From: Flavobacteriales bacterium
GTDB taxonomy: Bacteria > Bacteroidota > Bacteroidia > Flavobacteriales_F > PHOS-HE28
Direction: 5' to 3'
Length of the DNA stretch: 64,000 nucleotides
Assembly: GCA_016721005.1 (NCBI GenBank)
Contig: JADKJM010000019.1
Location: 372,001 to 436,000 of the forward strand
The notes under the pieces are model-generated. The model did no database searches, had not been told where the DNA came from, and saw only the letters and a list, made by a program, of their open reading frames with translations. This document shows, in pieces, positions 43,501 through 52,293 of the stretch; within the stretch, counting starts at the first letter, position 1; every line of letters starts with the position of its first letter. A program made the position numbers and the translations under genes.

Positions 43501-44902
43501 CACCCTGTATAACCACAGTGCTACAGAACTCATCCACGCAGTTGTTCCAATAAGCCGTTAGGCAGACCTCATAGGTCCCGGGTTCGGCGTAGGCGTGGTC
43601 CGGGTTCACTTCGGAACCCGTGCTGCCATCACCGAAATGCCACACATATTGGATGTTGGTGTTGGGCTGCGTGCAGTTCTGGAAGGCGACATTATTTCCT
43701 GTTGTCGTGGTTTGGAAACAAGCCGCAAGCGCATCACACGGGTTGGTGCCGCCAACAACAACCTCTGCGCAGTATTGATCCGTACAGGCCACGGTTCCTC
43801 CGGCCGGAGTCTGGTACAAGGTGATCACCAACAGGCAGGCGTTGTAGGTCCCGGGTCCGGGATAGACGTGAACGACCGGGGTTCCCGCGCCGGTTGACCC
43901 ATCGCCGAAGGTCCACGAGAAGGTCGAGGACTGTCCGAGGCCCGTGGAGTTGCTCACGAAGTACACGCCATTGGGCGTGCTGGTCCAATTGAAACTTGCA
44001 TTGAGTTCGACGCACGGATCACTTCCCTGCACGACCACATCGGCGCAGTACTCATCCACGCAAGTGATCAACGTGCCATTCGGACCGGTGAAAATGGTCG
44101 TGGCCTTCAGGCATACCGAGTAGGTTCCCGACTGAGCGTACACATGTACGGGCTGTGCGTCCATGCTCGTGGCTCCATCACCGAAGGTCCATAGCCACGT
44201 GGTCTGGTTGCCCGTACCGGTGGTTCCATTGCTGAAGACCGCACCGTTCGGTGTCACGACCCATGTGAACGCGGCATTGAATCCACCGCACGGATCACTA
44301 CCCGGAACGATCACGGTTTGACAGGTGGTATCCGAACACACTTCCTGCGTGCCGGGAATGAAGGCCCAAACCGTCAGGCAAAGCGTGTACTCTCCGGGGG
44401 CGGGGTAGGTGTGTGTTCCCTGTGGACCGTTGTCCGATGAGGTGCCATCGCCAAAACTCCAGAACCAATTCGGGCCGGCGCCGGTCGCGGCGGAGTAGAA
44501 AATGTTCGACGGGGTTCCGCCATTGTTGTTGAACCAGAACTCCGAACTCAATCCATCGCAAGGGTTCGGACCTTGGATCACCACCGTTGAACACGCCGTG
44601 TCCACACAGGTGGTCGGAGCGGGGCCGCCGTTGAAATAGATGGTGATCGCATACAGGCAGACCTCGTATGTTCCGGGCCCGGCGTACGGGTGGATCGGTT
44701 GTGGCTCCGTCGAGTTGCTCCCATCACCAAAGGTCCATTGCCAAGAGGTCTGCTGGCCGACCCCTGTTGTCGCATTGGTGAATTGGACCCCGTTAGGCGT
44801 CACATTGAAGTTGAAGCCGACATTCAGCTCATCGCAAATGGCCGGTTGGGCGAAGGCTTGAGCCGCGAGGAAAAGGCCTAAGAGCGCGTACAATGATCGC
44901 AT
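40550..44902 (-). CDS. Giant PKD-repeat surface protein with T9SS sorting domain
   Basis: A 1450-residue secreted protein. The ATG at 44902 opens a signal peptide (LYALLGLFLAAQAFAQ). Then come 15 modules of about 85-95 residues, each starting near (D/N)PC and carrying the PKD core W-x-FGDG and a Cys-x-D-x-x-C pair. Six modules are nearly identical (NPCDQLDAAFNWTSTPNG type). The C terminus is a T9SS domain with IRVYPIPARDHLIL and ARIWSADGRLVY, ending FRFTVER. Paired cysteines suggest a disulfide in every module. Size, repetition and export suggest an adhesin or stalk-like surface protein. The long plus-strand frame opposite it is a shadow of the repeats. Confidence 0.92.
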   Translation of the reverse strand: MRSLYALLGLFLAAQAFAQPAICDELNVGFNFNVTPNGVQFTNATTGVGQQTSWQWTFGDGSNSTEPQPIHPYAGPGTYEVCLYAITIYFNGGPAPTTCVDTACSTVVIQGPNPCDGLSSEFWFNNNGGTPSNIFYSAATGAGPNWFWSFGDGTSSDNGPQGTHTYPAPGEYTLCLTVWAFIPGTQEVCSDTTCQTVIVPGSDPCGGFNAAFTWVVTPNGAVFSNGTTGTGNQTTWLWTFGDGATSMDAQPVHVYAQSGTYSVCLKATTIFTGPNGTLITCVDEYCADVVVQGSDPCVELNASFNWTSTPNGVYFVSNSTGLGQSSTFSWTFGDGSTGAGTPVVHVYPGPGTYNACLLVITLYQTPAGGTVACTDQYCAEVVVGGTNPCDALAACFQTTTTGNNVAFQNCTQPNTNIQYVWHFGDGSTGSEVNPDHAYAEPGTYEVCLTAYWNNCVDEFCSTVVIQGGGNPCDQLDAAFNWTSTPNGVYFFGTATGLGQSTTWSWSFGDGTTGSGSQLVHVYPGPGSYNACLTVTTVFEVNGTLITCTDEYCVNVTVGGGNPCEQLDAAFNWTSTPNGVYFSSTATGLGQSTTWSWSFGDGTTGSGSQLVHVYPGPGTYNACLTVVTIFEVSGTLTTCADEYCTNVVIGGGNPCDGLNAGFQGSAADLGVNFANAVINTQWTYSWTFGDGTVGDGPNPYHIYPAGGTYEVCLTVWTWNPSTQDTCFADHCEMITVQSSDPCDGFDACFVPSSAGPLAVFFNNCTPNEPGTQFVWHFGDGITGSGVAPTHNYAEAGTYIVCLNAYWNTCVSEYCTTVVVQGAGNPCDQLDAAFNWTSTPNGVYFFGTATGLGQSTTWSWSFGDGTTGSGSQLVHVYPGPGSYNACLTVTTVFEVNGTLITCTDEYCVNVTVGGGNPCNQLDAAFNWTSTPNGVYFFGTATGLGQSTTWSWSFGDGTTGSGSQLVHVYPGPGSYNACLTVTTVFEVNGTLITCTDEYCVNVTVGGGNPCDQLDAAFNWTSTPNGVYFSSTATGLGQSTTWSWSFGDGTTGSGSQLVHVYPGPGSYNACLTVTTVFEVNGTLITCTDEYCVNVTVGGGNPCDQLDAAFNWTSTPNGVYFSSTATGLGQSTTWSWSFGDGTTGSGSQLVHVYPGPGTYHACLTITTIFEINGNLITCTDEVCNEVVVEGVGGPCDGLNAGFTWNATPNGVQFSNGTTGVGFQTTWHWTFGDGSTSADPQPFHTYSQSGTYQVCLVVTSLFEIPGTGVVTCVDEFCSTVVVNGPGCTPFTVSFTHTGQGPTVVYMGTASVPVTGFLWFFGDGGEGYGEVVTHIYEPPGPFHVCIAAWTWNAATEDTCWAEHCEWVNPFENSVGLEETSAETIRVYPIPARDHLILDGLTTGGDARIWSADGRLVYTERVHPGRNSLAIDQLAPAIYVLELKDGNQRNTFRFTVER
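41428..43500. repeat. Near-identical 273-bp modules within the PKD gene (4 + 2 copies)
   Basis: Equivalent positions recur at 41428, 41701, 41974 and 42247 (exact 273-base steps) and again at 43033 and 43306 (273 apart). Between the groups (about 42440-43030) lie more divergent modules. Copies differ by few, mostly silent changes. This is a protein-coding tandem repeat, not a CRISPR. Confidence 0.9.
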
Positions 44903-44974
44903 GGAAAGGTGGTTGGCCACCAGTAGACGCACGCCGAGGAACCATGGGCGCCTGAACGGGTTCTGCTTTTAGCC

Positions 44975-45004
44975 TTGCCCATCCAGCGCGGCGTTCTACT
45001 TTTG
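44975..45004 (+). promoter_or_regulatory. tRNA-Asn promoter: TTG-N19-TACTTTTG
   Basis: TTG at 44975-44977, a 19-base spacer and TACTTTTG at 44997-45004, a perfect TAnnTTTG, 25 bases before the mature tRNA 5' end. Confidence 0.75.
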
Positions 45005-45029
45005 CGCTCCCTTCTTCGGAGGGGTACCT

Positions 45030-45103
45030 TCCCTGGTAGCTCAGCTGGTTAGAGCACATGACTGTTAATCATGGGGTCGCTGGTTCAAGTCCAGCCCGGG
45101 GAG
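45030..45103 (+). tRNA. tRNA-Asn (anticodon GTT)
   Basis: A 74-base cloverleaf: acceptor TCCCTGG (45030-45036) pairs with CCGGGGA (45096-45102) with one T-G; D stem GCTC/GAGC; anticodon stem CATGA/TCATG around loop CTGTTAA with anticodon GTT at 45064-45066; T arm GCTGG-TTCAAGT-CCAGC. Discriminator G at 45103. CCA is not encoded, as is usual in Bacteroidota. Confidence 0.96.
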
Positions 45104-45107
45104 CATA

Positions 45108-45133
45108 CAAGGGCCGCAGTTGCGGCCTTTGTT
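45108..45133 (+). terminator. Terminator after tRNA-Asn
   Basis: GGGCCGC/GCGGCCT arms around AGTT, followed by TTTGTTATT. It begins about 6 bases after the tRNA. Confidence 0.75.
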
Positions 45134-45212
45134 ATTAAGTCATGTGCGCAACGGGCGTGGATCGCCCCGATGCACATGGATCTTTGTCCTCGTATCAAGA
45201 ACACCAAGCCCT

Positions 45213-46142
45213 ATGCAACTCATTACCGTCGGCACCGTCGCATTCGATCGCATTGAAACCCCGTTCGGCGTGGCCGAGAAGACCGTGGGCGGAGCAGCGA
45301 CATACATCTCGTTAGCCGCTTCCGTGTTCCTCGAGAAGATGGGTTTGATCAGCGTCGTGGGTGATGACTTCCCGGAACCGGTGATGCAGCAGTTGCGTGA
45401 TCGCGGAGTGGACCTGAGCGGCTTGGAGATCCTCAAGGGCAAGGAGAGTTTCTTCTGGGCCGGGCGCTACCACTACGACATGAATACCCGGGACACCTTG
45501 GAGACGCGGCTGAACGTGCTGCTCGACCTGGACCCGAAGCTGCCCGAGGCCTACCGCAAGGCGCCTTATGTGATGCTTGGCAACTTGGACCCCGGGGTGC
45601 AAGCCAAGGTACTCGACCAGATGGAGGTGACACCTGCGCTCGTGGTCATGGATACCATGAACTTCTGGATGGACAGCGCGATGCCGAAGCTGAAAGAGGT
45701 GATCGCCCGAGTGGATATCCTCACGATCAACGATGCGGAAGCGCGACAGCTCAGTGGCGAACACAGCTTGGTGAAGGCGGCCGCGAAGATCCTGGCCATG
45801 GGCCCGAAGTACCTTGTGGTGAAGAAGGGCGAACACGGTGCGCTGCTCTTCGGGGCGGGGCGCGTGTTCTTCGCACCGGCGTTGCCTCTGGAGGATGTGA
45901 TCGACCCGACCGGCGCCGGGGACACCTTCGCTGGCGGTTTCATCGGCTTCCTTGCACGCACAAAGGATCACAGCTTCGAGAACTTGAAACGCGCGATCAT
46001 CGTGGGCAGCGCGATGGCCAGCTTCACTTGCGAGAAGTTCGGGATCGAACGCTTGGTGGAGGTTTCCCGCGAGGACATCGATGAGCGGATCCAACAATTC
46101 GTGGATCTCGTGGACTTCGATATCGAACTGGTCGAGGGTTGA
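45213..46142 (+). CDS. PfkB-family carbohydrate/nucleoside kinase
   Basis: A 309-residue ribokinase-fold kinase. The PfkB signature 2 DPTGAGDTFAGG contains the catalytic Asp, with the anion-hole GAGD; the N-terminal part has VGTVAFDRIETPFG, VGGAATYISLAAS and VVGDDFPE. The phosphorylated substrate (a sugar or nucleoside) cannot be told apart from sequence. The ATG at 45213 is chosen because it directly precedes the first strand; the in-frame extension to 45120 covers the tRNA terminator. Its TGA directly abuts the stop codon of the convergent SOD gene. Confidence 0.9.
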   Translation: MQLITVGTVAFDRIETPFGVAEKTVGGAATYISLAASVFLEKMGLISVVGDDFPEPVMQQLRDRGVDLSGLEILKGKESFFWAGRYHYDMNTRDTLETRLNVLLDLDPKLPEAYRKAPYVMLGNLDPGVQAKVLDQMEVTPALVVMDTMNFWMDSAMPKLKEVIARVDILTINDAEARQLSGEHSLVKAAAKILAMGPKYLVVKKGEHGALLFGAGRVFFAPALPLEDVIDPTGAGDTFAGGFIGFLARTKDHSFENLKRAIIVGSAMASFTCEKFGIERLVEVSREDIDERIQQFVDLVDFDIELVEG

Positions 46143-46895
<753 letters not shown>

Positions 46896-46945
46896 GACGG
46901 TGAAGGTAGGACGCGACCCACCCCACCCCGACTGATCGGCGGCAG

Positions 46946-47458
46946 CTACGCGAAGGACACTAGGAGCTGACCCTTCTCGACCGGCTTGCCCTTAATGGCC
47001 GGGATCGCTTTCACCACGGCATCACCCGTGGCCTTGATCACGTTCTCCATCTTCATCGCTTCGAGGATGAGGAGCGGATCATTCTTCTTCACCGCATCGC
47101 CGGGCTTCACCAGAATGTTCAGGACCAGCCCGGGCATCGGGGCCTTCAGGTCGCTCACGGCGCGGCCGACCTTGTCCATGCCCAATGTTCGCATCAGCCG
47201 ACTGCGTTCATCCTGTAGTTGCACGGTGAAGGTGTGTGCGCCGATACGCAAGCGCGCGATATTGTTCTCGCGATCCTCCTTCAGCACCACCACGTGAAAA
47301 CTGCGGCTGCCGATGACCACACTGTACTGTGACGGGCTGATGCGCACCAGGTCCGCGGCGGGTTTGCCTTGAACGGTCCACGGCGCTGACGGCGTCACGC
47401 GCTCCAGCACGATCTCTCCGTCGGCATTGGGAATGGTGGCGAATAATTTGGCGGGCAT
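46946..47458 (-). CDS. Biotin carboxyl carrier protein (acyl-CoA carboxylase subunit)
   Basis: A 170-residue biotin/lipoyl-domain protein. The C-terminal domain (about 100-170) holds the biotinylation motif EAMKM with Lys136, framed by MPGLVLNILVKPGD and VEKGQLLVSF. The N-terminal 90 residues form a beta-rich domain (VLERVTPSAPWTVQGKP, HTFTVQLQDERSR) as found in the BC-CCP interaction domain of Bacteroidota acetyl/propionyl-CoA carboxylases. No carboxylase or carboxyltransferase subunit is adjacent here. It is followed on the same strand by sod and preceded by rnhA with 36 bases between. Confidence 0.9.
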   Translation of the reverse strand: MPAKLFATIPNADGEIVLERVTPSAPWTVQGKPAADLVRISPSQYSVVIGSRSFHVVVLKEDRENNIARLRIGAHTFTVQLQDERSRLMRTLGMDKVGRAVSDLKAPMPGLVLNILVKPGDAVKKNDPLLILEAMKMENVIKATGDAVVKAIPAIKGKPVEKGQLLVSFA

Positions 47459-47494
47459 GGCAAGGGCGGACGAATATAGACGGGAAGGTCGAGG

Positions 47495-47965
47495 TCAATC
47501 GCCAAAGAGCCCCGGCTCACCGCGCTCATAGGCTTCATCCACGGCAAGTTCCTTTTGTTGCGATGCCGCGACCGCCAGCCGATCGCACAACTCATTCTGC
47601 GGATGACCATTGTGGCCACGCACCCATTGGAACCGGACGCGGTGCTTGCGGTACGCGACCAGGAACCGCTTCCACAGATCGGGGTTCTTCTTCTTCGCGA
47701 AGCCCTTCTTCTCCCAATCGAAGACCCAGCCCTTGTCCACGGAGTCCACCACGTACTTGCTGTCGCTCACCACGGTGACCTCCGTGCCGGGGCGTTTGAG
47801 TGACTCGAGCCCGGCGATCACCGCGAGCAGTTCCATGCGGTTGTTGGTGGTGAGCCGGTAGCCTCCCCACAATTCCTTGCGGTGCTTGCCGCTCTCCAAC
47901 ACGGCACCATACCCGCCGGGTCCGGGATTGCCGCTTGCGGCGCCGTCGGTGTAAACGGTGACCAT
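47495..47965 (-). CDS. rnhA: Ribonuclease HI
   Basis: A 156-residue RNase HI that cleaves RNA in RNA/DNA hybrids. The catalytic acidic residues are Asp7 (YTDGA), Glu45 (NNRMELLA), Asp68 (VSDSKYVV) and Asp128 (NELCDRLA), with His118 in WVRGHNGH. The length matches the family. Its ATG shares one base with the stop of the MarC gene (TAATG), so the two are translationally coupled. Confidence 0.96.
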   Translation of the reverse strand: MVTVYTDGAASGNPGPGGYGAVLESGKHRKELWGGYRLTTNNRMELLAVIAGLESLKRPGTEVTVVSDSKYVVDSVDKGWVFDWEKKGFAKKKNPDLWKRFLVAYRKHRVRFQWVRGHNGHPQNELCDRLAVAASQQKELAVDEAYERGEPGLFGD

Positions 47966-48579
47966 TACAGCGAATGAGGGAAAAGTTGTGTGATGTTGTT
48001 CGCGAAGAGCTTCACCGCCATGGCCAACAGGATGATGCCGAACGCCTTCTTGATGACGATGAGCCCCACGCGACCCAAGAGGCGTTCGATGCGCGTGGTG
48101 AGCAACAATACGAGCACCACCGGGATCGCGTTCAGCAGGATCGCGATGAGGATGTTCGCCGCGTGGAATTCCGCGCGCAAGGAAAGGATGGTGGTGATGG
48201 TTCCGGCACCCGCGATCACCGGAAAGGCGAGCGGTACGATGCTGTACACCTTATGGTCATCAACACCCTCCTTCAGCCCCGGTGCGGAAAGGTCCTCGCG
48301 AAAGAGACGGACACCGAGCACCATTTCCAGCGCAACGAAGAAGAGGACGAACGAACCCGCCACCGCGAAGGAGCGCACATCAATGCCCAACAGGTTCAGG
48401 ATGGTCTCGCCAACAAAAAGGAAGACGACCATGATCACCATCGAAACAATGGTGGCGCGGGCCGGGTAGATCTTGCCTGCCTGCTGACGGACCTGCAGGA
48501 TCAGCGGGATCCCGCCCACGATGTCGATCACCGCGAACAGGATCAAGAAGGCTTTACCGATCTCGGCCAGGTCGAACAT
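47965..48579 (-). CDS. MarC family integral membrane protein
   Basis: A 204-residue membrane protein with about six hydrophobic helices (about 5-25, 42-62, 69-88, 113-133, 141-162, 180-200). Family features are IVGGIPLILQVRQQ near the N terminus and the repeated PLAFPVIAGAGTITTIL, which in MarC proteins recur in both halves. Despite the old name (multiple antibiotic resistance), no transport substrate is established. It ends in a 1-base overlap with rnhA and starts 30 bases after purN's stop on the same strand. Confidence 0.9.
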   Translation of the reverse strand: MFDLAEIGKAFLILFAVIDIVGGIPLILQVRQQAGKIYPARATIVSMVIMVVFLFVGETILNLLGIDVRSFAVAGSFVLFFVALEMVLGVRLFREDLSAPGLKEGVDDHKVYSIVPLAFPVIAGAGTITTILSLRAEFHAANILIAILLNAIPVVLVLLLTTRIERLLGRVGLIVIKKAFGIILLAMAVKLFANNITQLFPHSL

Positions 48580-48609
48580 GCGGCAAAGGTGGTGAAGGGG
48601 AGACCGGAT

Positions 48610-49179
48610 CTATGAATTGCTGCGAACGAGCTTTTCCACCTGCGCCGGGTAATGCTCATGCTCCAACGCATGGATCCGCATGGCCAACGCTTCTGCGGTA
48701 TCCGAAGGAAGCGCCGGGCATTTCGCTTGGAACAGGACGCGTCCTTCGTCATACCGATCGTTCACCAGGTGGATCGTGATGCCACTCTCGGTCTCACCTG
48801 CAGCGATCACCGCCTCGTGTACACGATGTCCATACATGCCCTTGCCTCCATACTTCGGTAACAGCGCAGGATGGATGTTCACGATGCTATCCGCGAAGGC
48901 GCGCACCATTTCCACAGGGATCAATCGCATGAACCCGGCGAGTACAACGAGATCGATCCGTTGTCCCTGAAGTTCGTGCAGCAGGGCACCATCCTTCAAT
49001 TGCGCGCCACTGAACAGGTAGGTCGGAACGCCAAGATCCCATGCGCGCTGGATCACGCCCGCCTCGGGCTGATCACAGCCGACCAGCACCACCCTCGCCA
49101 ACGCATTCCCGGCGAAGTGCTCGATCAACCGTTGGGCATTGGTGCCCGAGCCGGAAGCCAGAATAGCGATGCGGACCAT
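48610..49179 (-). CDS. purN: Phosphoribosylglycinamide formyltransferase
   Basis: A 189-residue GAR transformylase (folate-dependent, purine synthesis step 3). The phosphate loop is ASGSGTNAQ; the catalytic set is Asn101, His103 (NIHPALLPKYGG) and Asp144 (NDRYDEG), matching Asn106, His108 and Asp144 of the E. coli enzyme. The FMRLIP turn and the C-terminal AEALAMRIHALEHEHYP helix are also family features. The start at 49179 (ATG) is divergent from the glycosyltransferase gene, with 94 bases between. Confidence 0.96.
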   Translation of the reverse strand: MVRIAILASGSGTNAQRLIEHFAGNALARVVLVGCDQPEAGVIQRAWDLGVPTYLFSGAQLKDGALLHELQGQRIDLVVLAGFMRLIPVEMVRAFADSIVNIHPALLPKYGGKGMYGHRVHEAVIAAGETESGITIHLVNDRYDEGRVLFQAKCPALPSDTAEALAMRIHALEHEHYPAQVEKLVRSNS

Positions 49180-49273
49180 GGCGCGAAGGTGCGAAGCCCC
49201 GCACCATGATCGGCCATGTGTTTTCTTCGTCGCGCGGAACTACGAGCGTTGCTCGCCGTATGACCTGCCGCTC

Positions 49274-50140
49274 ATGGAGATCTCCGTCGTCACGCCTTCC
49301 TTCAACATGTTGCCATACCTGCGTCGCTGTCGTGCCTCGGTGGCTGACCAGCAAGGCGTTTCGGTGGAACACATCGTGGCCGATGGTGGTAGCACGGACG
49401 GTACCGTGGATCAATTGGCAAAGTGGGCCGATGTAACAACGGGGGCGACTTCGACCAACACCTTCCGGTACTTCTCCGGCAAGGATGCAGGCATGTACGA
49501 TGCGCTGAACAAGGGCTTCGCACAAACCACCGGCGATGTGGTCGCGTGGTTGAACTGCGATGAGCAATATCTGGAGGGAACGCTGGCTTACGCGCGTGAT
49601 CGGTTCCGTGATGACCCTGAACTCGACATCCTGTTCGGCAGCGCGTTATTGGTGAAGCCCGACGGAAGCTTGCTCGCTGCACGCAAATCCTACCCGGCGC
49701 GGTACGCGTACATCGCCACCATGAACCTCTACAACCTTTCGTGCGGGATGTTCTTCCGCAGAAAGTTGTGGGATGAAGGATTGAAATTCGACATGAGCTA
49801 CCGCCAGCTCGGCGACCAGGACCTGATCCTGCGGGCGCTGCGCTCGGGAGCGCGTACCAAGCACACCTCCCGTCCGCTATCCGTTTTCTCCTTCACCGGG
49901 AACAACCTGAGTTGGTCCGATGCCGCCATGCGCGAGGTGGATCGCATCCGCAGCGAACAACCGATGTACATGCGCGTGTTGCGCCGCCCCATCAATCTAT
50001 TGCGCATGGCCAGTAAGGCGTGGCACGGAGCGTACCGTCATGGTCCGGTGGACTATGCCGTGTATCCCGAGGATGATCTTTCGGCAAGACGCCGATTCAA
50101 AGTGGACAACGTATCGGCCAGTTGGCCGGATGAACGATGA
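49274..50140 (+). CDS. Glycosyltransferase family 2 protein
   Basis: A 288-residue GT-A glycosyltransferase. N-terminal MEISVVTPSFNMLPYLRRC, the nucleotide-binding DGGSTDGTVDQL (about 38-49), YFSGKDAGMYDALNKG (about 70-85) and WLNCDEQYL in the DxD position; the SGKD-GMYDA form is typical of the WcaA-like group that decorates polysaccharides. The ATG at 49274 starts right before the first strand. Its last 4 bases overlap the next glycosyltransferase gene (ATGA), so they form an operon, probably for a surface glycan. Confidence 0.92.
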   Translation: MEISVVTPSFNMLPYLRRCRASVADQQGVSVEHIVADGGSTDGTVDQLAKWADVTTGATSTNTFRYFSGKDAGMYDALNKGFAQTTGDVVAWLNCDEQYLEGTLAYARDRFRDDPELDILFGSALLVKPDGSLLAARKSYPARYAYIATMNLYNLSCGMFFRRKLWDEGLKFDMSYRQLGDQDLILRALRSGARTKHTSRPLSVFSFTGNNLSWSDAAMREVDRIRSEQPMYMRVLRRPINLLRMASKAWHGAYRHGPVDYAVYPEDDLSARRRFKVDNVSASWPDER

Positions 50141-51282
50141 AACGACTGCGGGTCCTTATTGATCTAGTGCCGATCCGCCCCGGAAAGGGTGGTGCGGGCA
50201 GTGGCGTCTGGACGCACGCCCTGCGCTTGGTGCAGGAACTTGATCAAGGTGATGCGACGAAGAAATTGGACATCCGTGTGCTGATCAACAGCGACCAGCG
50301 CGTTCACTTCACGTCGTTGAAGCGGGTCCGCGTTCATCGGTTCCCCGGGCTTGGTGGGAGCGCCTTGTTCCGGCTTGTATGGATCCACAAGATCCTACCC
50401 TTGGTCTGCTTGCTATTGCGTGCCCGCGTGCTACACAAGGTGGCCACAGAAACGCCGCTCTTCTGTTCAGCGCGAAGAGTGACCACGGTCCACGACTTCT
50501 TTGGTGAAGTGATGCACGAGCAAGCCGCTATGCAGCGCGGCATCGGTGATCGGTATTTCATGTGGATCACCAAGGTGTGCTTCGCGAAGAGCAAGGCCGT
50601 GATCACGGTATCGAATGCGATCCGGGAGGAGGCGCGCGCACGATTCCCGAACACACGAGCAGAAGTGATCGCCATCCACAACGGGGCCGACCTTCCTGAG
50701 AAGCTCTCTCCGAAACCACGAACAGCGGAGCGCGTGATCCTCTGCGTGGCCAAGCTGATGCCCTATAAGGGACAGATGGAAGCACTGGAAGCATTCAGCG
50801 TGTTGATGGATACGCATCCTGAATGGCGCAATAAGGCACGCTTGATCCTGCATGGCTTCGACAACGACCACGCCTATACGGAAGCATTGAATGCACGCAT
50901 GGCCCAAGCGCCGCTCACCGGAGCCGTGGAAATGCGCGGCTATGGACATCACAACACACTTGCGGAGATCTACGCAGGCGCCGATGTCTTCCTTTTCCTC
51001 ACACAGTATGAGGGCTTCGGATTGCCGGTGGTGGAATCGCAAGCGCTCGGGATCCCTGTGTTATGCTCCGATCTGCCGGTGCTCCGCGAGGTGGGAGGGG
51101 ATGGCGCGATCTACGTGGACCGCAACGATCCGCAAGCGATCGCCGATCGATTGCACGCGTTACTCATGGACGACGATCTGCGCGAACGAATGATCACGGC
51201 CGGTGCCACCAACGCCAAGCGATTCAGTTGGCGGGTGATGGCGGAACGGACCGCCGAGGTGTATCGCTCGGAGTGTATGTGA
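50137..51282 (+). CDS. Glycosyltransferase family 4 (GT-B) protein
   Basis: A 381-residue GT-B enzyme. The N-terminal acceptor domain starts RVLIDLVPIRPGKGGAGSG and includes HDFFGEVMHEQ; the C-terminal donor domain has CVAKLMPYKGQMEALEAF, then MRGYGHHNTLAEIYAGADVF and the E-x7-E motif within YEGFGLPVVESQALG. This matches family GT4 retaining transferases using nucleotide sugars. It overlaps the preceding GT2 gene by 4 bases. The linkage made is unknown. Confidence 0.92.
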   Translation: MKRLRVLIDLVPIRPGKGGAGSGVWTHALRLVQELDQGDATKKLDIRVLINSDQRVHFTSLKRVRVHRFPGLGGSALFRLVWIHKILPLVCLLLRARVLHKVATETPLFCSARRVTTVHDFFGEVMHEQAAMQRGIGDRYFMWITKVCFAKSKAVITVSNAIREEARARFPNTRAEVIAIHNGADLPEKLSPKPRTAERVILCVAKLMPYKGQMEALEAFSVLMDTHPEWRNKARLILHGFDNDHAYTEALNARMAQAPLTGAVEMRGYGHHNTLAEIYAGADVFLFLTQYEGFGLPVVESQALGIPVLCSDLPVLREVGGDGAIYVDRNDPQAIADRLHALLMDDDLRERMITAGATNAKRFSWRVMAERTAEVYRSECM

Positions 51283-51312
51283 GGATGGCGAGATGTGCGC
51301 GACCTTCGGCGC

Positions 51313-51984
51313 ATGGCCACCACCATTGAATTCGTCCCACTTGATTTCAAGCGCCTCACGTCGGAGGAGATGTTGGATCGCGCCAAGGCCTTCCACGCGC
51401 TGCTTGATCGTCGGCGCACGATCCGCGACTTCAGCGATGAGGCTGTGCCATTGGCCGTGATCGAAGAAGTGGTGCGCGCTGCCAGTACCGCACCGAGCGG
51501 CGCACACAAACAGCCGTGGACCTTCTGTGTGGTCGGCGATCCGGAGTTGAAAAGGAAGATCCGCGAAGCTGCGGAGGAAGAGGAACGCGTGAACTATGCT
51601 GGCCGGATGGGCGAGGAGTGGCTGCAGGATCTGAAGCCTTTCGGCACGGATGCGAACAAACCTTTCCTGGTGACCGCGCCGTGGCTGATCGTGGTGTTCA
51701 AGCGTGCGTACGAAGTGGATCCGGACGGGCACAAGCACCAGAACTACTACGTGACCGAGAGCGTGGGTGTCGCCACCGGAATGCTGCTAGCGGCTGCGCA
51801 CAACGCAGGCTTGGCCACACTGACCCACACACCAAGCCCGATGAATTTCCTGGCCAAGGTGCTGCAACGTCCGGCCAACGAAAGGCCCTTCCTCCTCATT
51901 CCCGTGGGTTACCCCGCACGCGATTGTACCGTGCCGGATCTGGTGCGAAAGCCGCTGGATGAGGTACTTATCACCCACCTCTAG
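51313..51984 (+). CDS. Nitroreductase-fold flavoprotein, iodotyrosine deiodinase-like
   Basis: A 223-residue FMN-dependent nitroreductase-fold protein. RRTIRDFSDEAVPL and ASTAPSGAHKQPWTFCVV are FMN-binding parts; EEEERVNYAGRMGEEW, HTPSPMNFLAKVLQRP and PVGYPARDCTVPDLVRKPLDEV align closely by eye with vertebrate iodotyrosine deiodinase (IYD), including the active-site lid with Glu-x-x-x-Tyr-x3-Arg/Lys pattern. Bacterial IYD homologues are known and dehalogenate halotyrosines reductively. The ATG at 51313 gives the usual start. It lies 30 bases after the glycosyltransferase stop, with its own possible promoter not evident. Confidence 0.88.
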   Translation: MATTIEFVPLDFKRLTSEEMLDRAKAFHALLDRRRTIRDFSDEAVPLAVIEEVVRAASTAPSGAHKQPWTFCVVGDPELKRKIREAAEEEERVNYAGRMGEEWLQDLKPFGTDANKPFLVTAPWLIVVFKRAYEVDPDGHKHQNYYVTESVGVATGMLLAAAHNAGLATLTHTPSPMNFLAKVLQRPANERPFLLIPVGYPARDCTVPDLVRKPLDEVLITHL

Positions 51985-52046
51985 GCCCCGGTTCGCGCAA
52001 GGGGAAAATGTCTTTCCTTTGCCCCCACATCACAAAAACGAACGAC

Positions 52047-52283
52047 ATGTCGGATATCAAATCCAGGGTCATCGCGATCATCGTGGATAAGCTTGGCGTA
52101 GACCAGGGCGAGGTCACGTTGGAAGCGAGTTTCACCAACGACCTTGGCGCTGACAGCCTGGATACCGTCGAACTCATCATGGAGTTCGAGAAGGAATTCA
52201 ACATCGCCATCCCGGACGACCAAGCGGAGAAGATCCAGACCGTGGGTCAGGCCGTTGAGTACGTCGAGAAGAACGCGAAGTAA
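52047..52283 (+). CDS. acpP: Acyl carrier protein
   Basis: A 78-residue acidic four-helix ACP. The phosphopantetheine attachment Ser37 lies in DLGADSLDTVELIM; the rest (IIVDKLGV, FNIAIPDDQAEKIQTVGQAVEYV) is textbook. The ATG at 52047 is preferred over an in-frame ATG at 52008 inside the leader. fabF follows 10 bases later, then rnc, the usual acpP-fabF-rnc order. A TTCCTTTG sequence in the leader may be a weak -7 element. Confidence 0.97.
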   Translation: MSDIKSRVIAIIVDKLGVDQGEVTLEASFTNDLGADSLDTVELIMEFEKEFNIAIPDDQAEKIQTVGQAVEYVEKNAK

Positions 52284-52293
52284 CCCGCACCGC

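Noticed and set aside
52083..52091. CGTGGATAA as a DnaA box in acpP
   Set aside because: Single one-mismatch site in a coding region; similar isolated sites occur by chance at 29455 and 37403.
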